Source: Planomonospora sp. ID82291 (GTDB lineage: Bacteria > Actinomycetota > Actinomycetes > Streptosporangiales > Streptosporangiaceae). From it: 64,000 bases of DNA. Below are positions 39,860 to 49,369 of this stretch, in pieces. A model generated the notes under the pieces. It searched no databases. It had not been told where the DNA came from and saw only the letters and a list, made by a program, of their open reading frames with translations. The first letter of the stretch is position 1, and each line of letters starts with the position of its first letter. A program made the position numbers and the translations under genes. The stretch covers positions 1,612,001 through 1,676,000 of the forward strand of contig NZ_JABTEX010000001.1 of the NCBI RefSeq assembly GCF_015711645.1. Direction: 5' to 3'.

Positions 39860-40926
39860 GCCCCGGCTCCGGCCGTACGGACCTCGGATGAGGCGTCCAG
39901 GGAGTCCAGGAACGTCCGGCAGAACCTGCCGAGGGCGGTCCGTCGGCCGATCGGCGGGCTCTCCCCCCGGTTCAGCGCGGTCATGAGGCGGGGCTGGTCG
40001 GGCAGGCTCCCGGCGCACGGCGTGCCGAGGGAGGCGGCGACCACCCCTTCCTCCAGGACTCCGCTCCGGACGACCGTCCGGATCTCCCCGGTGTGCCCGC
40101 GGATCCCCGTGAGCACCTGGGCCGCGGCGAGGACGCCGCGCACGTCCGCGCTGACGACCAGCAGCACGGTGACCGCCCGGCTCAGGGCCTCCACCGCGGC
40201 GGGGTCGGGGGCGCGTGGGAGGTCGACGACCACGAGGTCGAATCCTCGCTGACCCGCGTCGAGGACCGAGCGCATCGCCTCGGCCGGGATGGGCTCGGCC
40301 TCGCCCCGGTGGAAGGAGAGCAGGGTCAGATCGGAGAAGGTGGGCAGGGCGGCCTGGAGGGCGGTGAAGCTGACCCTGCCCTCTCTGGCGACCAGGTCGG
40401 ACCAGCGGGCGCCCTCCGCCTCCTCCTCGCCGAGCAGCAGGTCGAGCCCACCGCCGAGCGGATCGGCGTCGACGAGGAGGGTCCGCCGGCGGCTGCGGGC
40501 CGAGGTCAGGGCGAGGCCGGCGGCGAGCACGCTGGCGCCGGCGCCCCCGCGCCCGCCGACGGCGCAGACGACCCGCCCGTCTCTCGTGGCGGGCTCCGCG
40601 ACGTCGGCGAACTCGTCGGCCAGTCGCCGCTCGGCCGCGGGGAGTTCCAGCACGGCCTGCGCGCCGACCGCGACGCACTTGCGCCAGGTGTCGGGATCGC
40701 CGGGGTCGCGCGTGACCAGCATGACCCGGTGCCGGGGCGGCGGTCCGGTCGCCGCCATGGCGTCGGCCACGTCACTGCCGACGACGACCATCGGAGCGCG
40801 GCTCCAGTAGGGCCGGGCGTGCGCGGGCACATGCGCGACGTCGAGCTCCGCTCCGGCCGCCGCGGCGACGCGCAGCAGGTCGTCGAGCAGGTCGTGATCC
40901 TCGGTGATGACCAGCGGGCGGTCCAC
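39856..40926 (-). CDS. ssd: Septum-site-determining protein Ssd (CpaE/MinD-like)
   Basis: A 356-residue CpaE/MinD-related protein. An N-terminal receiver-like domain precedes a MinD-like fold with VDADPLGGGLDLLLG and VVVDLPRAP. The P-loop reads AVGGRGGAGAS, lacking the catalytic lysine pattern of active MinD, as reported for actinobacterial Ssd proteins. It probably positions the Tad machine and may affect septation. GTG 40926 has GGGAGG upstream. First gene of the pilus operon. Confidence 0.92.
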   Translation of the reverse strand: MDRPLVITEDHDLLDDLLRVAAAAGAELDVAHVPAHARPYWSRAPMVVVGSDVADAMAATGPPPRHRVMLVTRDPGDPDTWRKCVAVGAQAVLELPAAERRLADEFADVAEPATRDGRVVCAVGGRGGAGASVLAAGLALTSARSRRRTLLVDADPLGGGLDLLLGEEEAEGARWSDLVAREGRVSFTALQAALPTFSDLTLLSFHRGEAEPIPAEAMRSVLDAGQRGFDLVVVDLPRAPDPAAVEALSRAVTVLLVVSADVRGVLAAAQVLTGIRGHTGEIRTVVRSGVLEEGVVAASLGTPCAGSLPDQPRLMTALNRGESPPIGRRTALGRFCRTFLDSLDASSEVRTAGAGA

Positions 40927-41016
40927 GATGCCTCCCTGGAAGATGGAAGACCCACCTTCCAGGGGAACCCGCCGACGCCGAACCGCCGGACTCCGTTCTG
41001 TGGACGACCGTCCGGC

Positions 41017-41070
41017 GGCCTCCGTCACCTGTGGACGACGCTCGGCCTCCGTCACCTGTGGACGACGCTC
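41017..41070. repeat. 27-bp perfect tandem duplication
   Basis: Copies at 41017-41043 and 41044-41070, identical, beginning GGCCTCCGTCACCTGTGGAC. It lies between the 6C RNA and the ssd start, in the leader of the pilus operon. A diverged third copy may precede it near 40990. Confidence 0.9.
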
Positions 41071-41098
41071 GGGAAAGACGGCCGCGGCCGGCGGCCGG

Positions 41099-41195
41099 AA
41101 AAGGGGCGACCCCCGCTGGGGGGGATAGCGGGGGTCGCCGAGCGGTCCGGCTCCGGGGGGGTAGAGCCGGTCCCGTTTCGGAGGAAAGCTTTCAG
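41099..41195 (-). ncRNA. 6C small RNA
   Basis: On the minus strand two consecutive hairpins each carry a run of seven C in the loop, the defining trait of the 6C RNA family. The first has a 7-bp stem CCGGCTC/GAGCCGG (41147-41153 with 41164-41170). The second is a 13-bp perfect stem (41105-41117 with 41127-41139). The second is followed by CCCCTTTT (to 41099), so it also ends the RNA. The location upstream of ssd-tadA matches S. coelicolor (scr3559), where 6C RNA is developmentally expressed. The 5' end is estimated, near the palindrome GAAAGCTTTC. Confidence 0.88.
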
Positions 41196-41246
41196 TAGCG
41201 GACCTGCCATGGCAAGGGAAGGGCACGATCGACCATGCGCATGGTC
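41184..41246. promoter_or_regulatory. Cluster of three palindromes at the 6C RNA promoter
   Basis: Reading from the RNA outward: GAAAGCTTTC (41184-41193), TGCCATGGCA (41205-41214) and the 16-bp perfect palindrome GACCATGCGCATGGTC (41231-41246). They occupy the expected promoter region of the leftward 6C RNA and could be sites for dimeric regulators. No consensus is known to me. Confidence 0.4.
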
Positions 41247-41918
41247 CCGGTCCGAAGGAGGACAACCGTATCGTGCCCCATGTGCTCGGGATCCGTCGAG
41301 AAGAAACTTCCGGTTTTCTCCGACCGCCTCCGCGCGGACCTCTCCGGCCATCCCCCGCAAAGCCCCGATAACGGGGCCGAAAACCCGTATACCCTGCCTT
41401 TATCGGCCATCCGGTGATCACAAGTAGTGATCATCACGGGAGCGGTGACCGCGTGCGCGCCGGGACTTCGCCCTCGCTGCACGGCCCGCCATGGACATTC
41501 GGGATAGTCCATCACGAACGTTACGGAATCTGTAAAGGTCTTGGTTTCAGGGGTTCCCATCAGCCGGAATCCGTCATACAAAGGTTTCACGGACCCAGTG
41601 TCCGCGCACGACCACCAGGTACCCACGCGCGACCAGCCGCGGGAGGCGCGCCGATGCGGGCTTGTCCCGTCTCGACGAATACAGGTGCACGCTTGGTAAC
41701 CAGGTGAGGCGTGCCGGCGACGGCGCCCCGCCAAGGGGCGCCGTCCGCTTTTTCCTTCATTGTCCGTAACTCCGACGGCGGGCCCCTCCATGTCCAGGCC
41801 CTCGCGATCAGGCTCCTCCGTGCCCGGGCCTCCCACGGCGGTCCGCCGCACCGGCCCGCCAGGGTCAGCCCACCGCACCGGCCCCTCCACGGCCGCCCGC
41901 CGCACCGGCCCGCCAGGG
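41200..41918. other. About 720-bp gap between 6C RNA and the Fic-like gene
   Basis: No supported protein gene. The part 41250-41600 is less GC-rich than its surroundings. Two TGATCA hexamers (41415-41420, 41428-41433) form a longer dyad. A strong terminator pointing right lies at 41719-41753 with no gene before it. A ~29-bp direct repeat (about 41843-41871 and 41897-41925) borders the Fic-like gene stop. Confidence 0.6.
41719..41753 (+). terminator. Rho-independent terminator, no gene upstream on this strand
   Basis: An 11-bp perfect stem GACGGCGCCCC/GGGGCGCCGTC with a 5-nt loop is followed by CGC and five T. It is the most canonical terminator in the window. It also lies downstream of the leftward Fic-like gene, but the T run is on the plus strand. 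Confidence 0.85.
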
Positions 41919-42692
41919 TCAGCCCCGCTGCATGGCCTCACAGATCGCCGTGGCCTCGCGCACGCCGAGCACGACCGCCGCGGCGCAGTGCCGCACCCAG
42001 ACCGTGATCCCGTCGGGGGTGCCGGTCAGATAGGCCCGCAGTCCCTCTCCGTAGGCGGGACCGAGCTCCAGATGGCCCAGTTCCACCGCGGCCAGCGACT
42101 TCGGGTCCAGCCCGAACTCCACCAGCGTCAGCCGCTCCGCCGCCCGCGCGACGATCCCGTCCGCCGTACCGAACGGCCGCAGCACGGCCAGCTCCGCGTG
42201 CACGATGGCGGCCAGCACCAGGGCGGGCGCCTTGGAGTCCGCCGTCACCAGGCCGACCAGCCCGTCCACCCGGGCCACCGTCGCCTCGGCCCCCGGTGCG
42301 GCGCCCACCCCGAGCGGATCCGGTGCCGCCTCGGCGGCCCGGGGCCGGCCGAGGTCCTCGGTGAGACCGGCCGCGGCCAGGGTGTGCAACCTGGCCAGGA
42401 CCTGCCGCGGTGCCGTACGCCAGGTGCGGCCGAGCCCACCGAGTTCGGCGGAGACGCGCAGCGCGCCCTGGACGACGGGGTCGGCGGTCTCCGGGATCGC
42501 CTCCAGCGGGATGTCCGCCCCCTCCAGCGCGGCGGACGCGCGGGCTCCGCGCAGGGCCGAGCGGGCCGACACCTCCGGGCTCTTGCGCCGCAGCACACGG
42601 TGCCCGTAGAGCCGGTCCACGGCCTTGCGCACGTCGGCCACGGCCTCGGACACTCCCGGCAACTCGGCGATGACAGCCAATGGGTCGCTCAC
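41919..42692 (-). CDS. Fic/DOC-like protein with degenerate active site
   Basis: A 257-residue helical protein. Near residue 180 it reads HAELAVLRPFGTADGIVARAAERL, which aligns with the end of the Fic active-site helix HPFxxGNGRxxR but has Arg instead of the catalytic His and lacks the Gly-Asn pair. An N-terminal helical bundle (ALRGARASAALEGADIPLE) resembles Fic inhibitory-helix regions. It is therefore probably not an active AMP transferase. Such genes are often annotated as oxidoreductases in Streptomyces at this location, without visible support. GTG 42692 has only a weak ribosome site. Confidence 0.72.
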   Translation of the reverse strand: MSDPLAVIAELPGVSEAVADVRKAVDRLYGHRVLRRKSPEVSARSALRGARASAALEGADIPLEAIPETADPVVQGALRVSAELGGLGRTWRTAPRQVLARLHTLAAAGLTEDLGRPRAAEAAPDPLGVGAAPGAEATVARVDGLVGLVTADSKAPALVLAAIVHAELAVLRPFGTADGIVARAAERLTLVEFGLDPKSLAAVELGHLELGPAYGEGLRAYLTGTPDGITVWVRHCAAAVVLGVREATAICEAMQRG

Positions 42693-43087
42693 GGTTCCCG
42701 ACCCTACCGGCCGGTCAACAAGCCGCCGACCCCACCCGTCACCCGTCACCCGTCACCCGTCACCCGTCACCCGTCACCCGTCACCCGTCACCCGTCACCC
42801 GGAATGGTCCCGCCGTTCCCGGGGAACGGTCCGGACCGTTCACCGAACATATGACGCCATCCGGCGCAGCACCCCGCCGGAGCCCGTGGAACGCCTCCCC
42901 TTCCGTTCCTAGTGTCGGGATGAACCGCTTCCCCGGACCCCTTATCCATCCTTGAACCCATACGGAGTTGGCCGTCCCCTATATCCGCTTGGTACGGACC
43001 TGTCTAGACCTCTTGTGGCGGACGGCTCCGTCCTGGTGAAGTGAGACCCGTCCGAAGCCGATGAGCAGTACGAGTAAGGAGTGCGTA
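42693..43087. other. Gap upstream of acs with the CACCCGT repeat
   Basis: Divergent promoter region for the Fic-like gene and acs. No gene seen. The acs-proximal 150 bp is relatively AT-rich with hexamers such as TTGAAC (42952-42957) and TATATC (42980-42985), but no well-spaced pair is convincing. Confidence 0.6.
42733..42802. repeat. 7-bp tandem repeat CACCCGT, nine copies plus partial
   Basis: Nine perfect heptamers in a row (42733-42795) followed by CACCCGG. It lies about 40 bp upstream of the Fic-like start. A likely hypervariable microsatellite. Confidence 0.96.
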
Positions 43088-45073
<1,986 letters not shown>

Positions 45074-45078
45074 CCTCC

Positions 45079-45112
45079 GGGACGGGTCCCCGCCATCGCG
45101 GGGACCCGTCCC
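45079..45112 (+). terminator. Hairpin terminator after acsA
   Basis: A 15-bp perfect stem GGGACGGGTCCCCGC with a 4-nt loop, starting 6 bp after the acsA stop. No T run follows, as is common for actinobacterial intrinsic terminators. Confidence 0.8.
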
Positions 45113-45417
45113 GCAGCGGCGGGCGCGGCTCTCCGGGATCCCGCCCACCATGCCGTACGGAATTGTCGTAAATATCCGGCTCGCCACCTCCGTATAGGCT
45201 GGTGCCAGGAGTACCGGGAAGTCCGGTCGCCCGGAAAGGGACCAGGCCCTCCCCGAACGCGCTTCCCGAAAGACCCATGCACCGCACCCCCGAGAGCCCG
45301 CCGTTCCGGCCCGTCGTCCGCCGTGCCCGTCGACCGGCCGGGATCCTCGGAGCCGGACCGCCAGGGGACGGGGCCGCGGACGGCGCGATCCGCGACGTTC
45401 ACGCGGCCGTCGCCGGG

Positions 45418-45668
45418 GTAGCACGCCGTCCGATGACCCGCACTGGCGGGACACGACCGCAGTGCCGATACTGGCCGGAATCGGGTTCACCGTGTCGCTG
45501 CCCACCGCCGGCCCGGCCTTCGGCGATGATCCGGAGAGGCCGGACACGGCGACCGCGGGCGTGCTCACGGCGGGCCTCGCCGCCTCGCTGCCGGCGGCGG
45601 CTCTGCCCGGGGTGCGCGTGCACAGACACCCCAACGCGCAGGATGATGATGGCATCGGCGCTCGATAG
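45418..45668 (+). pseudogene. nhaA: Relic of an NhaA-type Na+/H+ antiporter (C-terminus only)
   Basis: The translated frame reads DDPHWRDTTAVPILAGIGFT VSL (split here), then AFGDDPERPDTATAGVLTAG, ending in NAQDDDGIGAR. This follows the usual NhaA C-terminus: an ALLAGIGFTVSLLI helix, AFG.DPER/D, a GVL-GSLLAALLAA helix, an RNRVYRR basic stretch and D-DGIP. Membrane-helix residues have been replaced by Pro, Thr and Ala, and no start or upstream helices are recognisable. Intact nhaA commonly adjoins acs in actinobacteria. So this looks like a decayed gene. Confidence 0.68.
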
Positions 45669-45678
45669 GAGATCGTTC

Positions 45679-46170
45679 ATGACGCACAATCCGGCCACGG
45701 AGCCGCAGGAGGAGTCCCTGGGCTCGCTGGTCGCCGCGGCCAGCAGCCACATCTCCACCCTGGTCCGAGCCGAGATCGAACTGGCCAAGGCCGAGCTCAG
45801 GTTCGACGCCCGGCGCGTCGGCCTGGCGGCGGGGCTGTTCGCCGCCGCGGCGTTCATGGCCCACCTGTGCCTGATCCTCGCCTCCTTCGCCATCGCCTAC
45901 GCGCTGGTGGGCGTGTTCGACTGGGCGGAGGGCTGGGCCTTCGCGGCCGTCACCCTCTTCTATCTGGTCGTGGCGGGCCTGCTGGTCTTCATCGGCGTCC
46001 GGCGGCTCAAGGGACTGACCGGGATGAAGCGGACGCTCCGCTCGCTCAGGACCATCAAGAGCGGTGAGAGCGAGCCCTCCGGCGCGTCCGCCGCCCCCAT
46101 CTCCCCCTCCCCCTCCCCCTCCGCCGCGAGCCCCGGCGTCCAGCGAGAGTCGGTGAAACCGGACCAGTGA
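45679..46170 (+). CDS. Actinobacterial holin-X family membrane protein
   Basis: A 163-residue member of the phage-holin-3-6/Holin-X family, chromosomal in actinobacteria and not evidence of a prophage. An amphipathic N-terminal helix (ISTLVRAEIELAKAELRFDA) is followed by two membrane helices (AAFMAHLCLILASFAIAYAL, AFAAVTLFYLVVAGLLVFIG) and a Ser/Pro-rich tail. AGGAG precedes ATG 45679. Its stop overlaps the next gene's start as GTGA. Confidence 0.9.
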   Translation: MTHNPATEPQEESLGSLVAAASSHISTLVRAEIELAKAELRFDARRVGLAAGLFAAAAFMAHLCLILASFAIAYALVGVFDWAEGWAFAAVTLFYLVVAGLLVFIGVRRLKGLTGMKRTLRSLRTIKSGESEPSGASAAPISPSPSPSAASPGVQRESVKPDQ

Positions 46171-47090
46171 GCCGACCAGACGAGTCCGCGGTCCTCATCG
46201 AGGGCCCCTGGACCCACCGCTCCGTGCACGCCCGCGGTACCCGCTTCCACATCGTGGAGGCCGGCGAGGGCCCCCTGGTGCTGCTGCTGCACGGATTCCC
46301 CCAGTTCTGGTGGAGCTGGCGCCACCAGCTCGTCTCCCTGCCCGCCGCGGGTTACCGCGCCGTCGCCGTGGACCTGCGCGGTTACGGCGCCACCGACAAG
46401 CCACCGCGCGGCTACGACCTGCCCGCGCTGGCCGCCGACGCGACCGGGCTGGTCCGCGCGCTGGGCGAGACCGGTGCGACCGTCGTCGGCCACGACTGGG
46501 GCGGCCTGGTCGCCTGGACGATGGCCGCGCTCGACCCGAAGACGGTCCGGCGGCTGGTGGCGGTCTCGGCGCCCCATCCGCTGCGGCTGCGCTCCGCGCT
46601 GCGCTCCGACCCCTTCGGCCAGCTGCGGGCGAGCGCCCACGCGTTCGGCTTCCAGCTGCCGTTCCTGCCCGAGCGCCGGTTGACCGCCCACGGCGCCGCC
46701 CTGGTGGGCAGGCTGCTGGACGACTGGTCCGGGCCCACCTGGCCGGAGGAGGAGGTGGCGCGGACCTACCGCGAGGCCTTCGGCATCCTCAACGTCGCCC
46801 ACTGCGCCCTGGAGTACCACCGCTGGTTCGCCCGTTCCCAGCTCCGCCCGGACGGGCTGCGGTACGCCAGAAGCATGCGGACCGGGATCGAGACCCCCAC
46901 GCTGCACCTGCACGGCGCACTCGACCGGCGGATGCTGCCGCGCACCGCCCAGGGCTCCGGCCGCCACGTGGTCGCTCCCTACCGGTGGCGCCTGATGGAG
47001 GGCGCCGGACACTTCCCGCACGAGGAGCGGCCCGGGGAGTTCGACACCGAGCTGATCGACTGGCTGGCCGATCCGGAGCCCGACCGGTGA
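46167..47090 (+). CDS. Alpha/beta hydrolase, epoxide-hydrolase-like
   Basis: A 307-residue alpha/beta hydrolase. The oxyanion motif HGFPQFWWSWRHQL precedes nucleophile Asp in VGHDWGGLVAW, the pattern of epoxide and haloalkane hydrolases. The acid is probably D in HGALDRR, and the base His lies in EGAGHFPHEE. GTG 46167 overlaps the holin-X stop by GTGA and its own stop overlaps the DUF309 gene the same way, so the three genes form one coupled unit. Confidence 0.93.
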   Translation: MSRPDESAVLIEGPWTHRSVHARGTRFHIVEAGEGPLVLLLHGFPQFWWSWRHQLVSLPAAGYRAVAVDLRGYGATDKPPRGYDLPALAADATGLVRALGETGATVVGHDWGGLVAWTMAALDPKTVRRLVAVSAPHPLRLRSALRSDPFGQLRASAHAFGFQLPFLPERRLTAHGAALVGRLLDDWSGPTWPEEEVARTYREAFGILNVAHCALEYHRWFARSQLRPDGLRYARSMRTGIETPTLHLHGALDRRMLPRTAQGSGRHVVAPYRWRLMEGAGHFPHEERPGEFDTELIDWLADPEPDR

Positions 47091-47665
47091 GCCCCCACGA
47101 CCGTCCCCACTCCCATGCCCACGACGGCCCAGGACCGGTCGGCCCCCTCGGTCCCGGGCCGGAGACCCCCCGCGACGGCTCCGGACCGGAGACCCCCCGC
47201 GACGGCTCCGGGCCGGAGATCCCCCGCGACCGCGACCCCGACGGCCGGGCCCGCAACCAGCGGCCCCGCGACGCGTTCGGCCGCCCGCTGCCGCGCGGAG
47301 CCGAGGGCGTGGAGCGCGTCCCCGACGACTACGCGCCGGACGCGGCCGAAGCCCTCGCCGAAGCGCGCCGCCTGCTCGCCGAGAACCGGCCCTTCCACGC
47401 CCACGAGGTGCTGGAGGCCCGCTGGAAGACCGGCCCGGCGGACGAGCGCGAGCTCTGGCAGGGGTTGGCGCAGATCTGCGTCGGCCTCACCCACCTCCAG
47501 CGGGGCAACCGGCGCGGGGCCTCGGCGCTGCTCGCGCGCGGCGCCGCCCGGATCTCCGGGTACGGCCCGCCGTACCCGGAGATCGCCCGGACCGCCCTGG
47601 AGCTGGAGGGGTCGACCGGACCGGACCCGGCGGAGGCGATCGCCAGGATCAGGGCCCTGCTGTGA
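47087..47665 (+). CDS. DUF309 domain protein
   Basis: A 192-residue protein. The first ~70 residues are polar low complexity with repeated GPETPRDGSGPE units. The rest is DUF309: PFHAHEVLEARWKTGPADER, LWQGLAQICVGLTHLQRGN and the GASALLARGAARI helix. Helical, function unknown. GTG 47087 overlaps the hydrolase stop. Confidence 0.9.
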   Translation: MSPHDRPHSHAHDGPGPVGPLGPGPETPRDGSGPETPRDGSGPEIPRDRDPDGRARNQRPRDAFGRPLPRGAEGVERVPDDYAPDAAEALAEARRLLAENRPFHAHEVLEARWKTGPADERELWQGLAQICVGLTHLQRGNRRGASALLARGAARISGYGPPYPEIARTALELEGSTGPDPAEAIARIRALL

Positions 47666-47672
47666 GGAGTCC

Positions 47673-47795
47673 GGCGGGATGCGGTGAGGAGCCTCGCGGA
47701 GACCAAGAAACCCGGCGGGATGCGGTGAGGAGCTCCGCGGAGACCAAGAAACCCGGCGGGATGCGGTGAGGAGCTCCGCGGAGGCCAAGAAACCC
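47673..47795. repeat. 41-bp tandem repeat, three copies
   Basis: Copies begin at 47673, 47714 and 47755, each GGCGGGATGCGGTGAGGAGC... with a few substitutions. They start 7 bp after the DUF309 stop and end where the IS110 element is thought to begin. Confidence 0.93.
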
Positions 47796-47827
47796 GCCGG
47801 GGGTCAGACATCCCTGGAGCTTGGATG

Positions 47828-49048
47828 TCAAGCGGCGAGGTCGTGGTTGCGGTGTGACCAGGCGGTCGCCCGGTCGTAGAGGGTGTGGTTCTTGAGGCAG
47901 CCGTGGAGGATGCCGACGAGGCGGTTGCCGACCTGGCGCAGGGCGGCGTTGTGGCTGACGTCGCGGGCTCTGATCTGGTCGTAGTAGGCGCGGGCGTCCA
48001 CGTCGTGCAGGAGGGCGCAGGAGGCTTGCAGGTGCAGGGCGTCGACGAGCCGATCGTTGTGGACGAACCGGGCGTGAACGGTCCGCGTCTTACCGGACTG
48101 CCGGGTGACCGGCGAGGTACCGGCATAGTTCTTGCGTGCCTTCGCGCTGGCATAACGCCCGGGAGCGTCTCCGAACTCGGCGAGCACCCGGGCGCCGAGA
48201 ACGACGCCGATGCCGGGCTGACTGAGGATGACCTCAGCGTCCGGGTGCCGGCCAAAATGCGCCTCGACCTCGTCTTCCAGGGTCTTGATCTCCGTGTTGA
48301 GGGTGGCGATGACCGCGGCCAGTGCCCGCACGGTCGAGGCGTAGGCAGCGGTGACCAGATCGGCCTGGCCCAGTTGCTCGGACCGCAGCACCTGCTTGAT
48401 CGTCTCGGCCTTGGCCGGGATATCCCGCCGCCCCTTCAGCGCGGCAGCGATCTGGACGGCGGTGAGCTTCGCCGCTGTCGCCGGAGTGGGGGCCTTGACC
48501 AGGAGTTTCAGCGCAGCATCCGAGGTCAGGCCGAGGGGCTTGTAGGCCTCCAGAGCGGCGGGGAAGTAGTCCCGCAACGCCACCCGCAGCCGGAGCATGT
48601 GGCGGGTGCGTTCCCACAACAGCGTCTGATGGGCGCGGGTGACGACCTTGACCGCCTCGGCGACCTCGGAGTCGCCGGCGACCTCCCGCAGCTGGTTACG
48701 GCGGGTACGGATCATGTCGGCCAGCGCGTGCGCGTCGCCCTTGTCGCTCTTGGCCCCCGACGAGCCGAGGATCTCCCGGTGCCGGGCGGCCTGCTTGGGG
48801 TCCACCCCGAACACCCGGTATCCCGCCGCCCGCAGCGCCCGCACCCACGGGCCCCGATCGACCTCGATGCACACCAGCACCTGCGCCGGCTCGCCGTCCT
48901 CCGGCACGAACCGGCCCACCAGCTCGTGGAAGCGGGACATCCCGGCCATCCCCTCGGGCAACCGGACCCGCTTCAACACCCGGCCCTGCTCGTCCTGGAC
49001 CTCCACATCGTGGTGATCCTCAGCCCAGTCATCTCCGACGAACAGCAT
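47828..49048 (-). CDS. IS110-family transposase (DEDD recombinase)
   Basis: A 406-residue transposase. The N-terminal DEDD/RuvC-like domain begins FVGDDWAEDHHDVEV (first Asp), with E in CIEVDRGPWV and D pairs in KSDKGDAHALADM. The C-terminal transposase_20 part contains ILSQPGIGVVLGARVLAEFG, KARKNYAGTSPVTRQSGK and a final Ser region (LHLQASCAL). ATG 49048 has GGAGG upstream. The gene is full-length and uninterrupted, so the element could be active. Confidence 0.95.
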   Translation of the reverse strand: MLFVGDDWAEDHHDVEVQDEQGRVLKRVRLPEGMAGMSRFHELVGRFVPEDGEPAQVLVCIEVDRGPWVRALRAAGYRVFGVDPKQAARHREILGSSGAKSDKGDAHALADMIRTRRNQLREVAGDSEVAEAVKVVTRAHQTLLWERTRHMLRLRVALRDYFPAALEAYKPLGLTSDAALKLLVKAPTPATAAKLTAVQIAAALKGRRDIPAKAETIKQVLRSEQLGQADLVTAAYASTVRALAAVIATLNTEIKTLEDEVEAHFGRHPDAEVILSQPGIGVVLGARVLAEFGDAPGRYASAKARKNYAGTSPVTRQSGKTRTVHARFVHNDRLVDALHLQASCALLHDVDARAYYDQIRARDVSHNAALRQVGNRLVGILHGCLKNHTLYDRATAWSHRNHDLAA

Positions 49049-49305
49049 TCGAACCTCCGTGATCGACACCGGTTTCAGCAGCCCGCAGGAGCCGGTCGGC
49101 GACCTAATGGACCAGTGCTCACCCCAACCCGCGGGGGGCACGACATCCCATCAGCGATCAAGACCCCTGACCACCGGCGAGGGCACGATCTGACCCTAGG
49201 ACTCACGGTCCAGGAGGCGAGAGTGCTCACTCACCAGCGGCTACCAGGCATCGAGTCTGCCAGTGAGGCGGACCCGGTAGTTCCCATTAGGAGGATGGGC
49301 GGGAC
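49049..49305 (-). ncRNA. Presumed bridge-RNA end of the IS110 element
   Basis: A non-coding stretch of about 250 bp upstream of the transposase. In the IS110 subgroup this end encodes a structured RNA with target- and donor-binding loops (known from IS621). The placement here is inferred from length and position. I did not derive a fold. Confidence 0.45.
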
Positions 49306-49369
49306 TCCGGCCCCGCGGTGAGGCCCGGCCGGGGGACCGCCGGGACCGGCCCGGCCGCGGGGCCGGCGG

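Larger units (their letters stand above)
47800..49305 (-). mobile_element. IS110-family insertion sequence (ends approximate)
   Basis: A single IS110-type transposase with a short tail on its 3' side (47800-47827, containing a GACATCC/GGATGTC hairpin) and about 250 bp of non-coding DNA on its 5' side. The short right end and long left end fit the IS110 subgroup, whose long end encodes the bridge RNA. The family lacks inverted terminal repeats and target duplications, so the exact ends cannot be read off. Confidence 0.8.

Noticed and set aside
41414-41707. 97-codon frame just before the orphan terminator
   Set aside because: No ribosome site, many rare-looking residues and no motif. A small RNA is as likely, so I did not call it a gene.
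45202-45678. N-terminal extension of the holin-X gene
   Set aside because: A proper ribosome site and typical start are at 45679. The extension overlaps the nhaA relic frame.
45679-46170. Prophage evidence from the holin-like protein
   Set aside because: Holin-X proteins are chromosomal housekeeping proteins in actinobacteria and no other phage genes are present.
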